Shown: one piece after another, positions 20,624 to 29,582 of the stretch
How the letters are laid out: every line of letters begins with the position of its first letter
Position numbering within the stretch: position 1 is the first letter of the stretch
IMG/VR virus record: IMGVR_UViG_3300017605_000853
Coordinates: 1 to 36,881 of that record
DNA length: 36,881 bases
DNA from: a virus
Reading direction: 5' to 3' (one strand)
Position numbers and translations under genes: made by a program
The notes under the pieces: generated by a model
The model's database searches: none
Seen by the model: only the letters and a program-made list of their open reading frames with translations
What the model was told of the DNA's origin: nothing

Positions 20624-23409
20624 GGGTTGGTCCTCTGGATGTTGTTCAGCTGGTGCCGCTCCCACTCGTTCACGAGCGCGTCGTCGTCCGGGTCGATCTG
20701 GAGCTTGCGGAGGAAGTCCGCGTACGCCGGGTCCTGGCGGAAGGCCTCCATGGCGGCCTCGGTCCGGAAGAAGGGCGTGGTGTACGGGTTCAGGGCCAGG
20801 CCCTCGAGCGGGACCTCGACCGGGCGGGTCATGGCCTCCAGTGCCGAGAGCTGCGCGCGCAGGCCGGCCGAGTCCATGCCCAGGCCGCTCATTCGCTGCA
20901 GGCGGTCCGCGTGCGCTTGGACCTCTGCCTTGGCCACGGGCTGGAGTGTGGCGTGCCCGGCCAGGACCTCCTGCGGGGACACCCCGATCACACTCAGGAC
21001 GGAGGACGTGGCGGCGGGCGAGGGCTGGGAGCGCAGGATCGCGTGCGCGTACTCCTCCACGTCCGCGCGCCGCACGGGCGCGCCCAGGATCGGGTCCCGT
21101 CCCGACATCCAGGCCGCGGCGTAGTCGTAGAAGCTGTTCTTGGTCTCGGCCCACGTGCCGCCCTCGCGCCCCACGGGCTTCGCGAGCTCGGGCACCTGCG
21201 CGAACATCGCGCCCGTCATGGACTCGCGCGCGGCGGGCGTGGCGATCAGGGACGCCCAGGACTGGGCCCGGGTCAGGTCCGCGGTGAGCGCGCGCGCCTG
21301 GTCGATGGACTCCTCCGCGCCCTTCCCGGCCTGGAGCCCGACCTCCGTGGCCTTGGCCTCCGGGGACGGGAACAGCTCCTGGTGCACCTCGCGCTCCACG
21401 CGCCGGGCCTCGCTCCGGGCGCGCGCCTCGAACGTGGCCGGGGTGGACGCGGGGTCCGCGAGCATGGCGTCCAGGGCCACCGAGAACCGGTCGCGCATCT
21501 CGTCGTGCGCGGCCCGGCGCGCGGCCAGGCCCTCGGGCGTGGGCGCCTCCCCGCCGTCCAGGCGGTCGAACTCGGCGTCCAGGAGCTGCTGGGACTCCTT
21601 GTACGCGGGCGTGGTGAAGAAGGACTCCCGGTTCGCGACGGCCTGGTCCCGGGCCTCGCGGTACGTCTGGGCGTCCGCGGCCGTGATGGCCCCCTCCTGC
21701 AGGGCGCGCTCGATCACGTCCCCGGCGTCTTGGTACCGGGACAGCTTCTGGCGGATCTCGGTGACGGCCGCGTCGCCCTTGGTGCGGGTCGCGGTCTCGA
21801 ACTTGCGGATGTCCGCCAGGTCCGCGCCCTCGCGCTCCGCGAGCCACGCGCGGTGCAGGTCCTCGCGGTTCGGCTCGCCCTCGGTGGTCTTCACGTAGGC
21901 GGAGAACTCGCGCTCGAGCCGGCGCTGCCGGTCGAGCACGTCCGCGTCGATCTTGGCCTGGATCTCGGGCGCGAAGCCCTTGGGGCGCGCGTCCCCGTAC
22001 CGCTGGCGGACGGCGTTGTAGATGCCGTTCTCCTCCACGTACTGGGACACGGACCGGCGCTGCTCGAGCGTGGCCAGGGCCGTGCCGTAGTCCTTCCCGG
22101 TGAGGGAGTGCGTGGCCATGGCCGAGCGCGCGAGGGCCTCGGCCGCGTCCAGGCGCCCGTCCGCCAGGTAGGTGTTGAACTGGTCCAGGACGCCCGCGTC
22201 GCTCGTGCGCGCGGTGTCCACGTTGCGCGCGTACTCGCGCATGGCCTCCACCACGAACGGGGCCATGGGGTCGTCGCCCCCGAGGTACTCGGCCGCCAGC
22301 TTGTCCGCGGCCGCCTGCACGCTCAGGCCGTCCTCCTTCGCGCGCTGGAGGATGGGCACGTACTCGCCCTCCGCGTGCTGGACGGCCAGCTTGCGCTTCG
22401 CGTCCGTCCCCCGGAGCTCCTCCAGGTCCGCGTTCCGGGCCTGCTCGCGCACGCGCTGGGTTAGGGTCTGCAGGTGCAGGCCCACGGGCCCGCGGTCGTC
22501 CCCCAGGCGCACCCCGCCCACCACCAGGTCCTGCGCCGCGTGCACCGCGCGCACGGCCTCGTCCGCGTCCACCGCGCTCAGGCGCTGGATGGAGAGCTCG
22601 ATGGCGTCCATGGTGAGCTCGCGCGGGTTCATGACGTTGTGCCCGCGCACCTCCTCCGTGAGGAAGTCCGTGATCGGCTGCAGGGTCTCGGTCGTGACCA
22701 CCGCGTTCGCGCCCAGGATCTGGTCGAAGCGCCCGCCGATCTCGCGCGAGAGCATGTCCTGGTAGTCCTTCTCCTGCGCTGCCGCGCGCTTCTCGGCGGC
22801 CACCTTCCGGAACTCCGCGTCGGCGTTCGACTTGGTGGCCAGGGCCTCCTGCCCGCCGTACAGGCTCTGCACGGCCGGGGACTGGCTGACCTTCTCCCAC
22901 TCCTCGGACATGATCGCGTCCAGGTCGGGCGTGCCCTTCACGTCCCCGGTGGCCGGGTCGCGCACGGTGGACACCTCGGCCATGCGCGCGTTCAGGCGAT
23001 CCCGATATTGGTCCGCGAGCTGGCGCCCGGCCGCGCGGTGGTATCCCACCTGCCAGAACGGGTCCGCGGGGGCCACGATCTGGCCGTTCCGCTGCAGGAA
23101 CGCGAACGCGTCCTTGGCCTTGAGCGCGCGCTCCTTCGCGTCCTTGATCTCCGCCAGGTTCTCCTCGACGTGCGCCACGAGGGCCGGGTTCTCGAGGGCC
23201 CATCGCTCGCCCGCCTGGATCTTCTTCTCCGCGTCCTTCCGCTCCGTCTCGGCCAGGTAGCTCGAGATGGTCTTGCTGATGGGCGCGAAGTCGTAAATCG
23301 GGAGGTCCGGCCTCGCGACCGTCACGTCCGCCCCGCCCACGGGCCCGGCCTGCGGCTGGGCCTGGATCAGGTCCTGGAGGGGCTGGACGGTCTGGCGGCG
23401 GCGGGCCAT
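20620..23409 (-). CDS. internal virion / DNA-ejection protein (T7 gp15 position)
   Basis: 929 residues, almost entirely helical and charged (for example RLNARMAEVSTVRDP, LEREFSAYVKTTEG, RRVEREVHQELFPSPEA). This fits the middle ejection protein that forms the periplasmic tunnel in T7-like phages. No sequence motif by itself proves it; assignment comes from size, composition and exact synteny between gp14-like and gp16-like genes. ATG at 23409, three bases after the gp14-like stop. The end overlaps the next gene's CTG start. Confidence 0.75.
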   Translation of the reverse strand: MARRRQTVQPLQDLIQAQPQAGPVGGADVTVARPDLPIYDFAPISKTISSYLAETERKDAEKKIQAGERWALENPALVAHVEENLAEIKDAKERALKAKDAFAFLQRNGQIVAPADPFWQVGYHRAAGRQLADQYRDRLNARMAEVSTVRDPATGDVKGTPDLDAIMSEEWEKVSQSPAVQSLYGGQEALATKSNADAEFRKVAAEKRAAAQEKDYQDMLSREIGGRFDQILGANAVVTTETLQPITDFLTEEVRGHNVMNPRELTMDAIELSIQRLSAVDADEAVRAVHAAQDLVVGGVRLGDDRGPVGLHLQTLTQRVREQARNADLEELRGTDAKRKLAVQHAEGEYVPILQRAKEDGLSVQAAADKLAAEYLGGDDPMAPFVVEAMREYARNVDTARTSDAGVLDQFNTYLADGRLDAAEALARSAMATHSLTGKDYGTALATLEQRRSVSQYVEENGIYNAVRQRYGDARPKGFAPEIQAKIDADVLDRQRRLEREFSAYVKTTEGEPNREDLHRAWLAEREGADLADIRKFETATRTKGDAAVTEIRQKLSRYQDAGDVIERALQEGAITAADAQTYREARDQAVANRESFFTTPAYKESQQLLDAEFDRLDGGEAPTPEGLAARRAAHDEMRDRFSVALDAMLADPASTPATFEARARSEARRVEREVHQELFPSPEAKATEVGLQAGKGAEESIDQARALTADLTRAQSWASLIATPAARESMTGAMFAQVPELAKPVGREGGTWAETKNSFYDYAAAWMSGRDPILGAPVRRADVEEYAHAILRSQPSPAATSSVLSVIGVSPQEVLAGHATLQPVAKAEVQAHADRLQRMSGLGMDSAGLRAQLSALEAMTRPVEVPLEGLALNPYTTPFFRTEAAMEAFRQDPAYADFLRKLQIDPDDDALVNEWERHQLNNIQRTNP

Positions 23410-23411
23410 GG

Positions 23412-23939
23412 TTACTCTTCCGTGGGCGGGAGGGAGGCCTGGTAGGACTGGTGCGCGCTGTACCCGGCGCTCGCGGCACCCAGGCCCGCGGACAGGATCC
23501 CAAGGGGCGTGTCCAGGGGCCCGAGGACCTTCTGCGGCCCGGGGATGCGCCCGCGCGCGACGGCCTCGGCCTGGATGCGGTGCTCGGTGTCCGCGAGGTT
23601 GGACTGGACCACGCCCACGTTCGCGAGCTCCCCGCGCTCGAAGTCCGCGAGGAGGGTGTTCACGGAGTGCCCGCCCGTGCCGGACTCGATCGCGTTCAAG
23701 CGCGCGGACGCCGCGGCCGATCGGGCCTGGGCGGTCACGCGCTGGATCTCCTGCGCGGCCTTCGCTCGCTCCTGGAACGTGCGCTCCCGGAGCTGGGCGA
23801 AGTCCTCGATCGCGGCCTCCTTGCGCTGGCCGTACGCGATCTTCTCGTACTTGTTCTGGACCTTGGACGCCTGCTGCTGCTGGGCGGTGGAGGCCGCCAC
23901 GGCCGCGATGGCCAGGCTGATGGAGACGGGCTCACACAA
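23412..23939 (-). CDS. internal virion protein (T7 gp14-like), TTG start
   Basis: 175 residues. It starts MCEPVSISLAIAAVAAS, the MC(x)P-hydrophobic start typical of gp14-like ejection proteins that insert in the outer membrane. Next come a Gln-rich and helical core (AQQQQASKVQNKYEKIAYGQ ... RTFQERAKAAQEIQRVTAQA) and a small-residue C-terminal segment (GILSAGLGAASAGYSAHQSY). The TTG at 23939 is favoured by a strong GGAGG ribosome site 7 nt upstream and by the conserved MC start; no ATG exists in frame nearby. It overlaps the gp13-like gene by 8 bp. Confidence 0.8.
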   Translation of the reverse strand: MCEPVSISLAIAAVAASTAQQQQASKVQNKYEKIAYGQRKEAAIEDFAQLRERTFQERAKAAQEIQRVTAQARSAAASARLNAIESGTGGHSVNTLLADFERGELANVGVVQSNLADTEHRIQAEAVARGRIPGPQKVLGPLDTPLGILSAGLGAASAGYSAHQSYQASLPPTEE

Positions 23940-24387
23940 GTTCAAACCTCCAGAAGGGTAGCCGGCCGGGGCCGTAGTGCGGCAGGAGTTCGACTTCCTC
24001 GAACCCGAGCCAGGCGAGCCATCGGCGGTGTAGGGTGTTGCGGTCGTCAACGACGTTCCACAGGCGCGCGTACGGGCGCCGGATGGACTCGAGCTCCTCG
24101 CGCGAGCGGCGCGCGAACTCGAACCAGTGCGAGAGGATGGCGTCGCTCCCGAGGAGCCAGGGAGCGCCCTCGCCCGGCCCGAGCGGGACCACGCCGAAGA
24201 CGGCGATGGCCTGCCCGCCGCACCGGATCGCGAGGCAGTCCGCGCTCGCGGCCAGGCCGTGCAGGAGGGCCTCCAGGGGCTCGCGCCCGCTCGCGGCCAT
24301 GACCTCCGCCCGGTCCTCGTGACGCAAGTTCGGTGCGAGCTGGGCGCAGTCGCGCTCGTCCGCGTCCCCGACGTGCAGGCGCCTCAC
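23932..24387 (-). CDS. T7 gp13-like internal/assembly protein
   Basis: 151 residues. The pattern QAIAVFGVVPL, APWLLGSDAI, FARRSREELESIRRPYARLWNVVDDRNTLHRRWLAWLGFEEV follows T7 gp13 and relatives (GNAT-like fold: 'W-x-V-T-S-D ... L-W-N-x-V ... H-x-R-x-L-x-x-x-G'). T7 gp13 is needed for proper virion assembly though absent or minor in the particle. GTG at 24387 overlaps the tubular protein B stop as GTGA. No acetyltransferase activity is implied. Confidence 0.8.
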   Translation of the reverse strand: MRRLHVGDADERDCAQLAPNLRHEDRAEVMAASGREPLEALLHGLAASADCLAIRCGGQAIAVFGVVPLGPGEGAPWLLGSDAILSHWFEFARRSREELESIRRPYARLWNVVDDRNTLHRRWLAWLGFEEVELLPHYGPGRLPFWRFELV

Positions 24388-27300
24388 GCGAGGGACGTGC
24401 GCATGCGGTTGAGGACTTCCCAGCGCCCGGACTGGACGAAGCACGGGAACGGGGTGTCGTTCTTGATCTCGACCGTGAGCTCCGTGGACTGGCCCAGGAT
24501 CGCGAAGTCCGCGTCCCCGGTGTACGTGCTCAGGACGCCCTCGAGCAGGAGGCCCGTGCCCAGGCCCGCGGCCGCGAACTCCTCGGAGCTCGCCGTGCGC
24601 AGGTCGGGGGTCACGGCCAGCTCCAGGAAGGCCGTGTTCGCCACGTACAGGTACAGGCGGTGCACGTCGATCGGGCGCCCGGTGAGGGCGATCGTGCCCC
24701 CGCGCGGGCTCGCGGACTGGATCACGGGCTCGGTCAGGCCCACCACCATGGTGAAGGCCTCGCCCGCGTACAGGTCCGTGTCGCTCAGGTCCCCGTGCAC
24801 CTCCAGGGTCGTGCTCGAGGACCCCGTCACCGGCACGAGGAGGCCGGACTCCGCGTCCACGACCTGCATGGTCGCGTCCGGGTCCACGGTGTACGGGAGG
24901 GTGATGGTGGTCGTGTCCGTGCCCCCGTCATAGGTCACGGTGCATTGCGATTCGTCCGCGCGCCGGTCCAGGAGGACGAAGGGCGTGCCCGCGTCCGTGA
25001 CCTCCGTGCCCACGAGGATAGACTCCAGGAACCAGCCCTCGTCGCGCTCGACCACTAGGCGCAGCTCCGTGTCCAGGAAGCACGCGCCCCGGATGAGGGT
25101 GTCGGGCGCGAAGGTCCACCGGTGCGGGGCGGACTGCAGCCGGTTCTCCTGGTCGTCGTAGAAGGTCTGGTGCATGAACAGGACGTTCCCGTCCGGCACG
25201 CGCGCGGCCGTCAGGCCGACCACGCTCGAGTGCGCGAGCTCGACAATGGCGCCCGCGATGTACCGCGGGGCCTGCACGGTGAGCTCGTCCACGCGGAACT
25301 GGATGTCGCCCTGCAGGAGCTGCGCGTCCAGGAGGCTCGAGAAGGACCGGTCGAAGCGCGCGAACAGGACCCCGCGCCCCGTGTCCACGGGCCGGGCCTG
25401 GGTGAGGGTCTCGAACGCGCGAACGGGCGCGAGCTGGGCGGACGCGGGCGTGAGGGTCGGGTCCCCGAGGAGCTCGAACTGGTGCCGGTCGCTGAAGAGG
25501 ATCAGGCGGTCCGCGCTCGCGGCCGCGTTCTTGAAGGCCACCACGTCCCGGGTACCGGACGTGATGTCGATGGGGTCCGTGTCCACGACGTCCAGGACGG
25601 TTGTGCGCCAGAAGTTGAAGACCTCGCCCGCCTCGGACAGGATGACCGCGTCCGCGGCCAGGAAGCCCAGGCGCCCGCGGTACAGGAACAGGTCCTGGAT
25701 CTTCTCCCCGATGAAGGAGGGCTCCGGGTTCGAGTCGTCGTCCCCGACGTCGCGCGTGTCCCAGGCCACCGCGCTCACGTCGAAGTAGATCGCGTTCGGG
25801 GTGCCCGTGATCGCGCCCGCGGCGTTGTCCTGCCGGCGCGTGAGCTGGAGGGGCATCGTCGCCTCGTCGAGGGACGTGAGGATCGCGCTCGCGGCCGCCT
25901 CGCTCCACTTGCCCTGCGCGAGCTGGCTGCCCGCGGGCGTGACCTCCGCGTCGAACCGCACGTAGTAGTCGTCCGCGCCGCGCTCGGGATCCCCCTCGAC
26001 CTTCACGAGGGTCGTTTTCGTGGCCGTCACGGTCTGGAAGGCGATGAGGGGCAGGCTGGTGAACTTCTGGATGCTGTTCAGGAACCCGACCATGCCAGTG
26101 TCCCCGCGCGAGTCCGAGACTTCGACGCCCAGGACGTTGTTCCCACCCGTGCCCACGATCGCGATGACGGACCCGAGGCGCGTGGCCTGCAAGTTGGCGT
26201 CGGCGTCGATCAGGGCCCGAAGGCCCTCGGCGATGTCGTCGTCGGTCTGGAGGCCCGTGGTGCCGGCGGCGGCCGTCGTGAACACGAAGGTGTCCGTCCC
26301 GCCCGTGGACTGCTTCACGGTCACGGTGTAGTTGACGTCGAGCAGGCCGCCCTGGCGGACGAACACGTGCCCGACCGGAAGCTGCTCGTCCGAGACCTCG
26401 GCCCCCATCGCGGCCGTGACCTCCGTGTTCAGGATGAACGTGGAGTCGGCGACCGTGAGCGCGCGGAAGAGGTCCGGGCGCGCGTACACGTACTCGGGCT
26501 GGGTCTCCGTGCGCACGATCGGGCCCCCGACGGTCGGGATGAGGGCGCGCTGGAGGTCGTAGCACCGGCACCCGAACAGGAGCAGGCGCTTGTTCGCGGG
26601 CGTCGCGCCCGTCGTGTGGAACCGAATCTGGATCACGCGCGCCGTGCCCACGATCGGGAGGACCGCGCCCGAGAACGTGTCCGAGAAGTAGACCGTGCAC
26701 CGGTACCAGCCGTCGCCCGCGTCCTCGACCGTGGCGTCGTACAGGCGACCGGGGACCTGCGTGTCCACCGTGCCCCCGCCCCCGTCCGGTACCCGGAACG
26801 CGGCGAATGTTATAACACCGTCCGCGCCCACAGCGAACCGCGCCCCATACGTGTCCGGGGCGGTCGTGACGAGCGTGAGCTCGAAGTCGCTGATGGCACT
26901 GGAACTCTTCTTGGCGTACACGGACAGGGCCGTGAGCTTCGAGAAGGTCCCGAAGGTCTGGTTGATGTCGGACACGGACGCGACCGCGCCGTTCCCGACC
27001 TCGGCCACGGTGTCCGCGGTCACGGTCACGAGGCTCTCGCGCCGGCCGAAGTCGAAGGGCCCGCGCCCGGCGACGTAAGACGTGACGCTGTTCGCGGCCG
27101 TGGAGAGCCAGTCGCCCGCGCCGATCACGAAGTCCTCGTCCTGGTCCACGACCCCGCTCGGGGTGCGCGGGTCCAGGTAGAGTAGCGGCGTGCCGCCCGT
27201 GGCCTTCCCGCGCCCGGCGTTCGTGGACGTGCCGTTCACCTTCACCGGGTACTCGTGCCCGTCCAGGGCCGAGAAGACGCGCACGCGCCGCTCGCCCAGG

Positions 27301-27533
27301 AGGACGGCGTACCGCTCGGTCGGGTCCCGGTTGATCCAGTGCACGTTCCGGACGGACTCGAGGCCGGTCAGGAGCTTGCCCAGGTGGCGCGAGCCGTGGC
27401 GCTTGGCCAGGCCGTTCACGACGTGCAGGATCGCGTTGTCACAGCTCTCGAGCTGCCCCGGCTGGCGGTTGGCCGCGGGCTGCTGGGAGACGCCCCCGAG
27501 CAGGTTCGGGACCGGGATCTCGAGGAGGGGCAC
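24384..27533 (-). CDS. tail tubular protein B (T7 gp12-like nozzle)
   Basis: 1049 residues. The N-terminus carries the family hallmark LGGVSQQPAANRQPGQLESC-DNAIL followed by NGLAKRHGSRHLGKL. The remainder is beta-rich, with GPDIQ/nozzle-type segments such as DLFLYRGRLGFLAADAVILSEAGEVFNFWR and VAFKNAAASADRLILFSDRHQFEL. It forms the tail nozzle in T7-like phages. Longer than T7 gp12 (794 residues): a stretch around residues 150-300 looks like an inserted domain with lectin-like beta strands (DWLSTAANSVTSYVAG ... GDGWYRCTVYFSDTFSG). GTG at 27533 shares a base with the TAG of tubular protein A. Confidence 0.92.
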   Translation of the reverse strand: MPLLEIPVPNLLGGVSQQPAANRQPGQLESCDNAILHVVNGLAKRHGSRHLGKLLTGLESVRNVHWINRDPTERYAVLLGERRVRVFSALDGHEYPVKVNGTSTNAGRGKATGGTPLLYLDPRTPSGVVDQDEDFVIGAGDWLSTAANSVTSYVAGRGPFDFGRRESLVTVTADTVAEVGNGAVASVSDINQTFGTFSKLTALSVYAKKSSSAISDFELTLVTTAPDTYGARFAVGADGVITFAAFRVPDGGGGTVDTQVPGRLYDATVEDAGDGWYRCTVYFSDTFSGAVLPIVGTARVIQIRFHTTGATPANKRLLLFGCRCYDLQRALIPTVGGPIVRTETQPEYVYARPDLFRALTVADSTFILNTEVTAAMGAEVSDEQLPVGHVFVRQGGLLDVNYTVTVKQSTGGTDTFVFTTAAAGTTGLQTDDDIAEGLRALIDADANLQATRLGSVIAIVGTGGNNVLGVEVSDSRGDTGMVGFLNSIQKFTSLPLIAFQTVTATKTTLVKVEGDPERGADDYYVRFDAEVTPAGSQLAQGKWSEAAASAILTSLDEATMPLQLTRRQDNAAGAITGTPNAIYFDVSAVAWDTRDVGDDDSNPEPSFIGEKIQDLFLYRGRLGFLAADAVILSEAGEVFNFWRTTVLDVVDTDPIDITSGTRDVVAFKNAAASADRLILFSDRHQFELLGDPTLTPASAQLAPVRAFETLTQARPVDTGRGVLFARFDRSFSSLLDAQLLQGDIQFRVDELTVQAPRYIAGAIVELAHSSVVGLTAARVPDGNVLFMHQTFYDDQENRLQSAPHRWTFAPDTLIRGACFLDTELRLVVERDEGWFLESILVGTEVTDAGTPFVLLDRRADESQCTVTYDGGTDTTTITLPYTVDPDATMQVVDAESGLLVPVTGSSSTTLEVHGDLSDTDLYAGEAFTMVVGLTEPVIQSASPRGGTIALTGRPIDVHRLYLYVANTAFLELAVTPDLRTASSEEFAAAGLGTGLLLEGVLSTYTGDADFAILGQSTELTVEIKNDTPFPCFVQSGRWEVLNRMRTSLA

Positions 27534-28174
27534 TACAGGGTCTCGAGGCGGTCGATGGGGGACTGCCGGCGTCCGATCCACGTGCGGCTCAGGGCGTTCG
27601 CGTCGCTCGTGTCGAGTTCGTCCTTCGCCAGGACCTGGAGCGCGCGCGCCTCGTCGTCCATGCTGAACCGGTACAGGGCCGGGTCGCTGATGATGCGCGC
27701 TTGCACGTTCCGGCCGGCGCGGATCTGGGCGTAGTGGCGGAAGGAGTCCGGCGTGTCCTCGAAGTCCAGGAGGCGCACGAGGTCCACGCGCACGTCGCCG
27801 ACGTCCGAGAAGTCGAACGGGTCCAGGTCGCGCGCCTGCTTGTTCTTGTCCCACAGGTACATGACGCCCGCGTCCGATCGCATGGTGAGGTCCACGCCCC
27901 ACGTGCGCGCTCCGCCGCGCTTGGCGCCGTCGATGCGCGCGATGTCGTCCGTGAGGGGGATGCGGTCGTTCCCGTCCTTCGGCATGAGGACGGAGCGCTC
28001 ACTGTTCCAGTGCCAGCCCTGGAGCTGGACCTGGCGGCTCACCTGGCGCAGCTCCTGCAGGGCGAAGCTACCATCCGGGGTGAGGTCCGCCGCGGCGAGG
28101 GAGTTGAGGGGGCGGCGCCCGAGCATCCGGAGGATGCCGTTCACGGCCTCGAGTTCAGTGAGTCTGCTCGCCAT
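27533..28174 (-). CDS. tail tubular protein A (T7 gp11-like adaptor)
   Basis: 213 residues. The start LTELEAVNGILRMLGRRPLNSL, then LQELRQVSRQVQLQGWHWN and the later VRLLDFEDTPDSFRHYAQIRAGRNVQARI are diagnostic of gp11-like adaptor proteins that join portal and nozzle. ATG at 28174. It follows the capsid terminator at the start of the tail operon, as T7 gene 11 follows T-phi. Confidence 0.92.
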   Translation of the reverse strand: MASRLTELEAVNGILRMLGRRPLNSLAAADLTPDGSFALQELRQVSRQVQLQGWHWNSERSVLMPKDGNDRIPLTDDIARIDGAKRGGARTWGVDLTMRSDAGVMYLWDKNKQARDLDPFDFSDVGDVRVDLVRLLDFEDTPDSFRHYAQIRAGRNVQARIISDPALYRFSMDDEARALQVLAKDELDTSDANALSRTWIGRRQSPIDRLETL

Positions 28175-28183
28175 GGTGAGTTG

Positions 28184-28227
28184 AAAAGGGAGGCCCCCTC
28201 CGGAAGGGAGGGGCCGGAAGGGGCCTC
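28184..28227 (-). terminator. terminator after major capsid gene
   Basis: Read leftward: GAGGCCCC (28220-28227) pairs with GGGGCCTC (28190-28197), with further pairing inside, followed by CCCTTTTC. It lies between capsid and tubular A genes, the same place as T-phi of T7, and would reduce tail gene expression relative to capsid. Confidence 0.7.
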
Positions 28228-28234
28228 GGGGGGA

Positions 28235-29323
28235 CTAGGCGTCCGTGCCGTCCGAAATCTCGATGCACGACTCCGGGCGCAGGAAGCTGACACCGGCCAG
28301 CTTCTTCGCGACCATGAGGGTGCTCTGGTACTCGATCATGTACTCGGTCTCGAGCGACAGGCCCTGGGCCTGGATCGAGCCGACACCGGACTTGTGGAAC
28401 GCGAGCGCCACGATCGACTCGTAGTGCCCGGCCGTGACCGCCACGCCGCCGTTGGTCGCGTTCGGGGCCGAAGCGCCCGAGTACACGTTCAAGCAGCCCG
28501 TGCGGTTCGCGGCCGACAGGTTCGTGAGGCCGGTCGTGTTGTCCGCACTCTTCAGCCGGTTGCTGATGTGGAGCTGGAACCCGGCCACGCGGAAGACGGT
28601 GCCGTCCGCGAAGTCGCCGTTCGAGCCCGCGACCCAGTCACGGTTCACCAGGTCCGTCTGCTGCGCCAGTGTGCTGTAGCACTCGGGCGTGATGATGACG
28701 TGGCGATCCTGCTGGGGCACGAACTTGGCGTCGAGCGCGCGCTTCAGCCGGAACAGCGTCGCCACAGCGGACGCGCCGTTCGAGTTGAAGTCCGCGTCCG
28801 ACGTGCGAGTGCCCGCCCGGTCGTTGTCCGGCCCGGAGGCCGTGATCTGGGTGGCCGAGCGCGCGCCGTTGGCGAGCATCAGCAACCCACGGATGTCGAA
28901 CTCCTCCGCGATGGCGCGGCCGAGTTCCACGGCGTGACCCGCGCGGACGTCGTACTGAGAACGAAGCTCGTCGAACTCCGCGATGGTCGCGACCGAGACG
29001 ATCGGGCCGTCGAGGAACACTTCCTTCTCGTTGGACTTGATCTGGTTCGAGAACGCCGAGTCCTGGAGCAGGTTCGTGATGATGCCGGTGGCGCCGGGCA
29101 GGAGGCCCGCCGCGGCCGCTCGGCCGGTGATGAGGAACTGGGCCGACTTGGCGCCCTTCGGGGCCATGCGGCGTTCCATGAGGTTCGCCATGACGTTGTA
29201 CTCGTCGAAGGCGTCGAGAACCTCGCCGGCGAAGACCTTGAGAAAGAGCGCAGATCCCGCAGTTTCGGTGGCGAAACTGTTGTTGGCGGAACCTGGGCGG
29301 GAGAGGATGGCATCGTCCGTCAT
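28235..29323 (-). CDS. major capsid protein (T7 gp10-like)
   Basis: 362 residues, HK97-fold T7 type. Recognisable stretches: SALFLKVFAGEVLDAFDEYN, GKSAQ-type FLITGRAAAAG near 63, EVFLDGPIVSVATIAEFDEL, QQDRHVIITPECYSTLAQQT, DGTVFRVAGFQLHIS, then GHYESIVALAFHKSGVGS and the end LAGVSFLRPESCIEI. ATG at 29323 with the best ribosome site of the window (AAGGAGGT, 7 nt away). Followed immediately by a terminator and preceded by a 259 bp gap, so it is probably its own strong transcription unit. No 10B-like frameshift extension is evident, since a TAG is followed at once by the terminator hairpin. Confidence 0.93.
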   Translation of the reverse strand: MTDDAILSRPGSANNSFATETAGSALFLKVFAGEVLDAFDEYNVMANLMERRMAPKGAKSAQFLITGRAAAAGLLPGATGIITNLLQDSAFSNQIKSNEKEVFLDGPIVSVATIAEFDELRSQYDVRAGHAVELGRAIAEEFDIRGLLMLANGARSATQITASGPDNDRAGTRTSDADFNSNGASAVATLFRLKRALDAKFVPQQDRHVIITPECYSTLAQQTDLVNRDWVAGSNGDFADGTVFRVAGFQLHISNRLKSADNTTGLTNLSAANRTGCLNVYSGASAPNATNGGVAVTAGHYESIVALAFHKSGVGSIQAQGLSLETEYMIEYQSTLMVAKKLAGVSFLRPESCIEISDGTDA

Positions 29324-29582
29324 GGGACGACCTCCTTGGATGCTCCGTGCTGTCGTGGTCGGTACTGAGCCGGCCCGAGTCGCCTAGAGCGTGGGGTTGC
29401 GGAAACAGGGTTCCGACCTCCACCTATCACCTTGCCTCGTCGCGCAGTTGTCCCCCGTGGGGGGCTGGGGAGTCGCGGGTCAGGGCTTCTGTCGTACCGG
29501 GGTGGACCCCCCGGCGGGGTGTAAGGTGCCAGGTAGTGCGCGTCCGCTTTTCACGGGACCGCGCGTCCCCCTGGCGGGGGCG
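29324..29582. promoter_or_regulatory. 259 bp leader and promoter region of the capsid gene
   Basis: The second longest gap. Reading leftward it starts with a hairpin right after the upstream stop (CCCCC-GCCA-GGGGG, 29567-29580), then more G/C-rich hairpins (CCCCGCCGGGG; CCCCCCACGGGGG), an A-containing stretch GTGAAAAGCGG, and a segment GGTGATAGGTGGAGGTCGGAACC (in part at 29409-29430) that resembles the sequence near 33.82 kb. It ends with the capsid ribosome site. It probably contains the phage RNA polymerase promoter for capsid, but the exact site cannot be proven from sequence alone. Confidence 0.45.

Noticed and set aside
16877-23503. One continuous 2208-residue minus-strand open frame
   Set aside because: Its upstream half is the shadow of the 929-residue ejection protein in another frame: Arg/Gly/Pro-rich with no family pattern. 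Only the part from 20623 on looks like protein.
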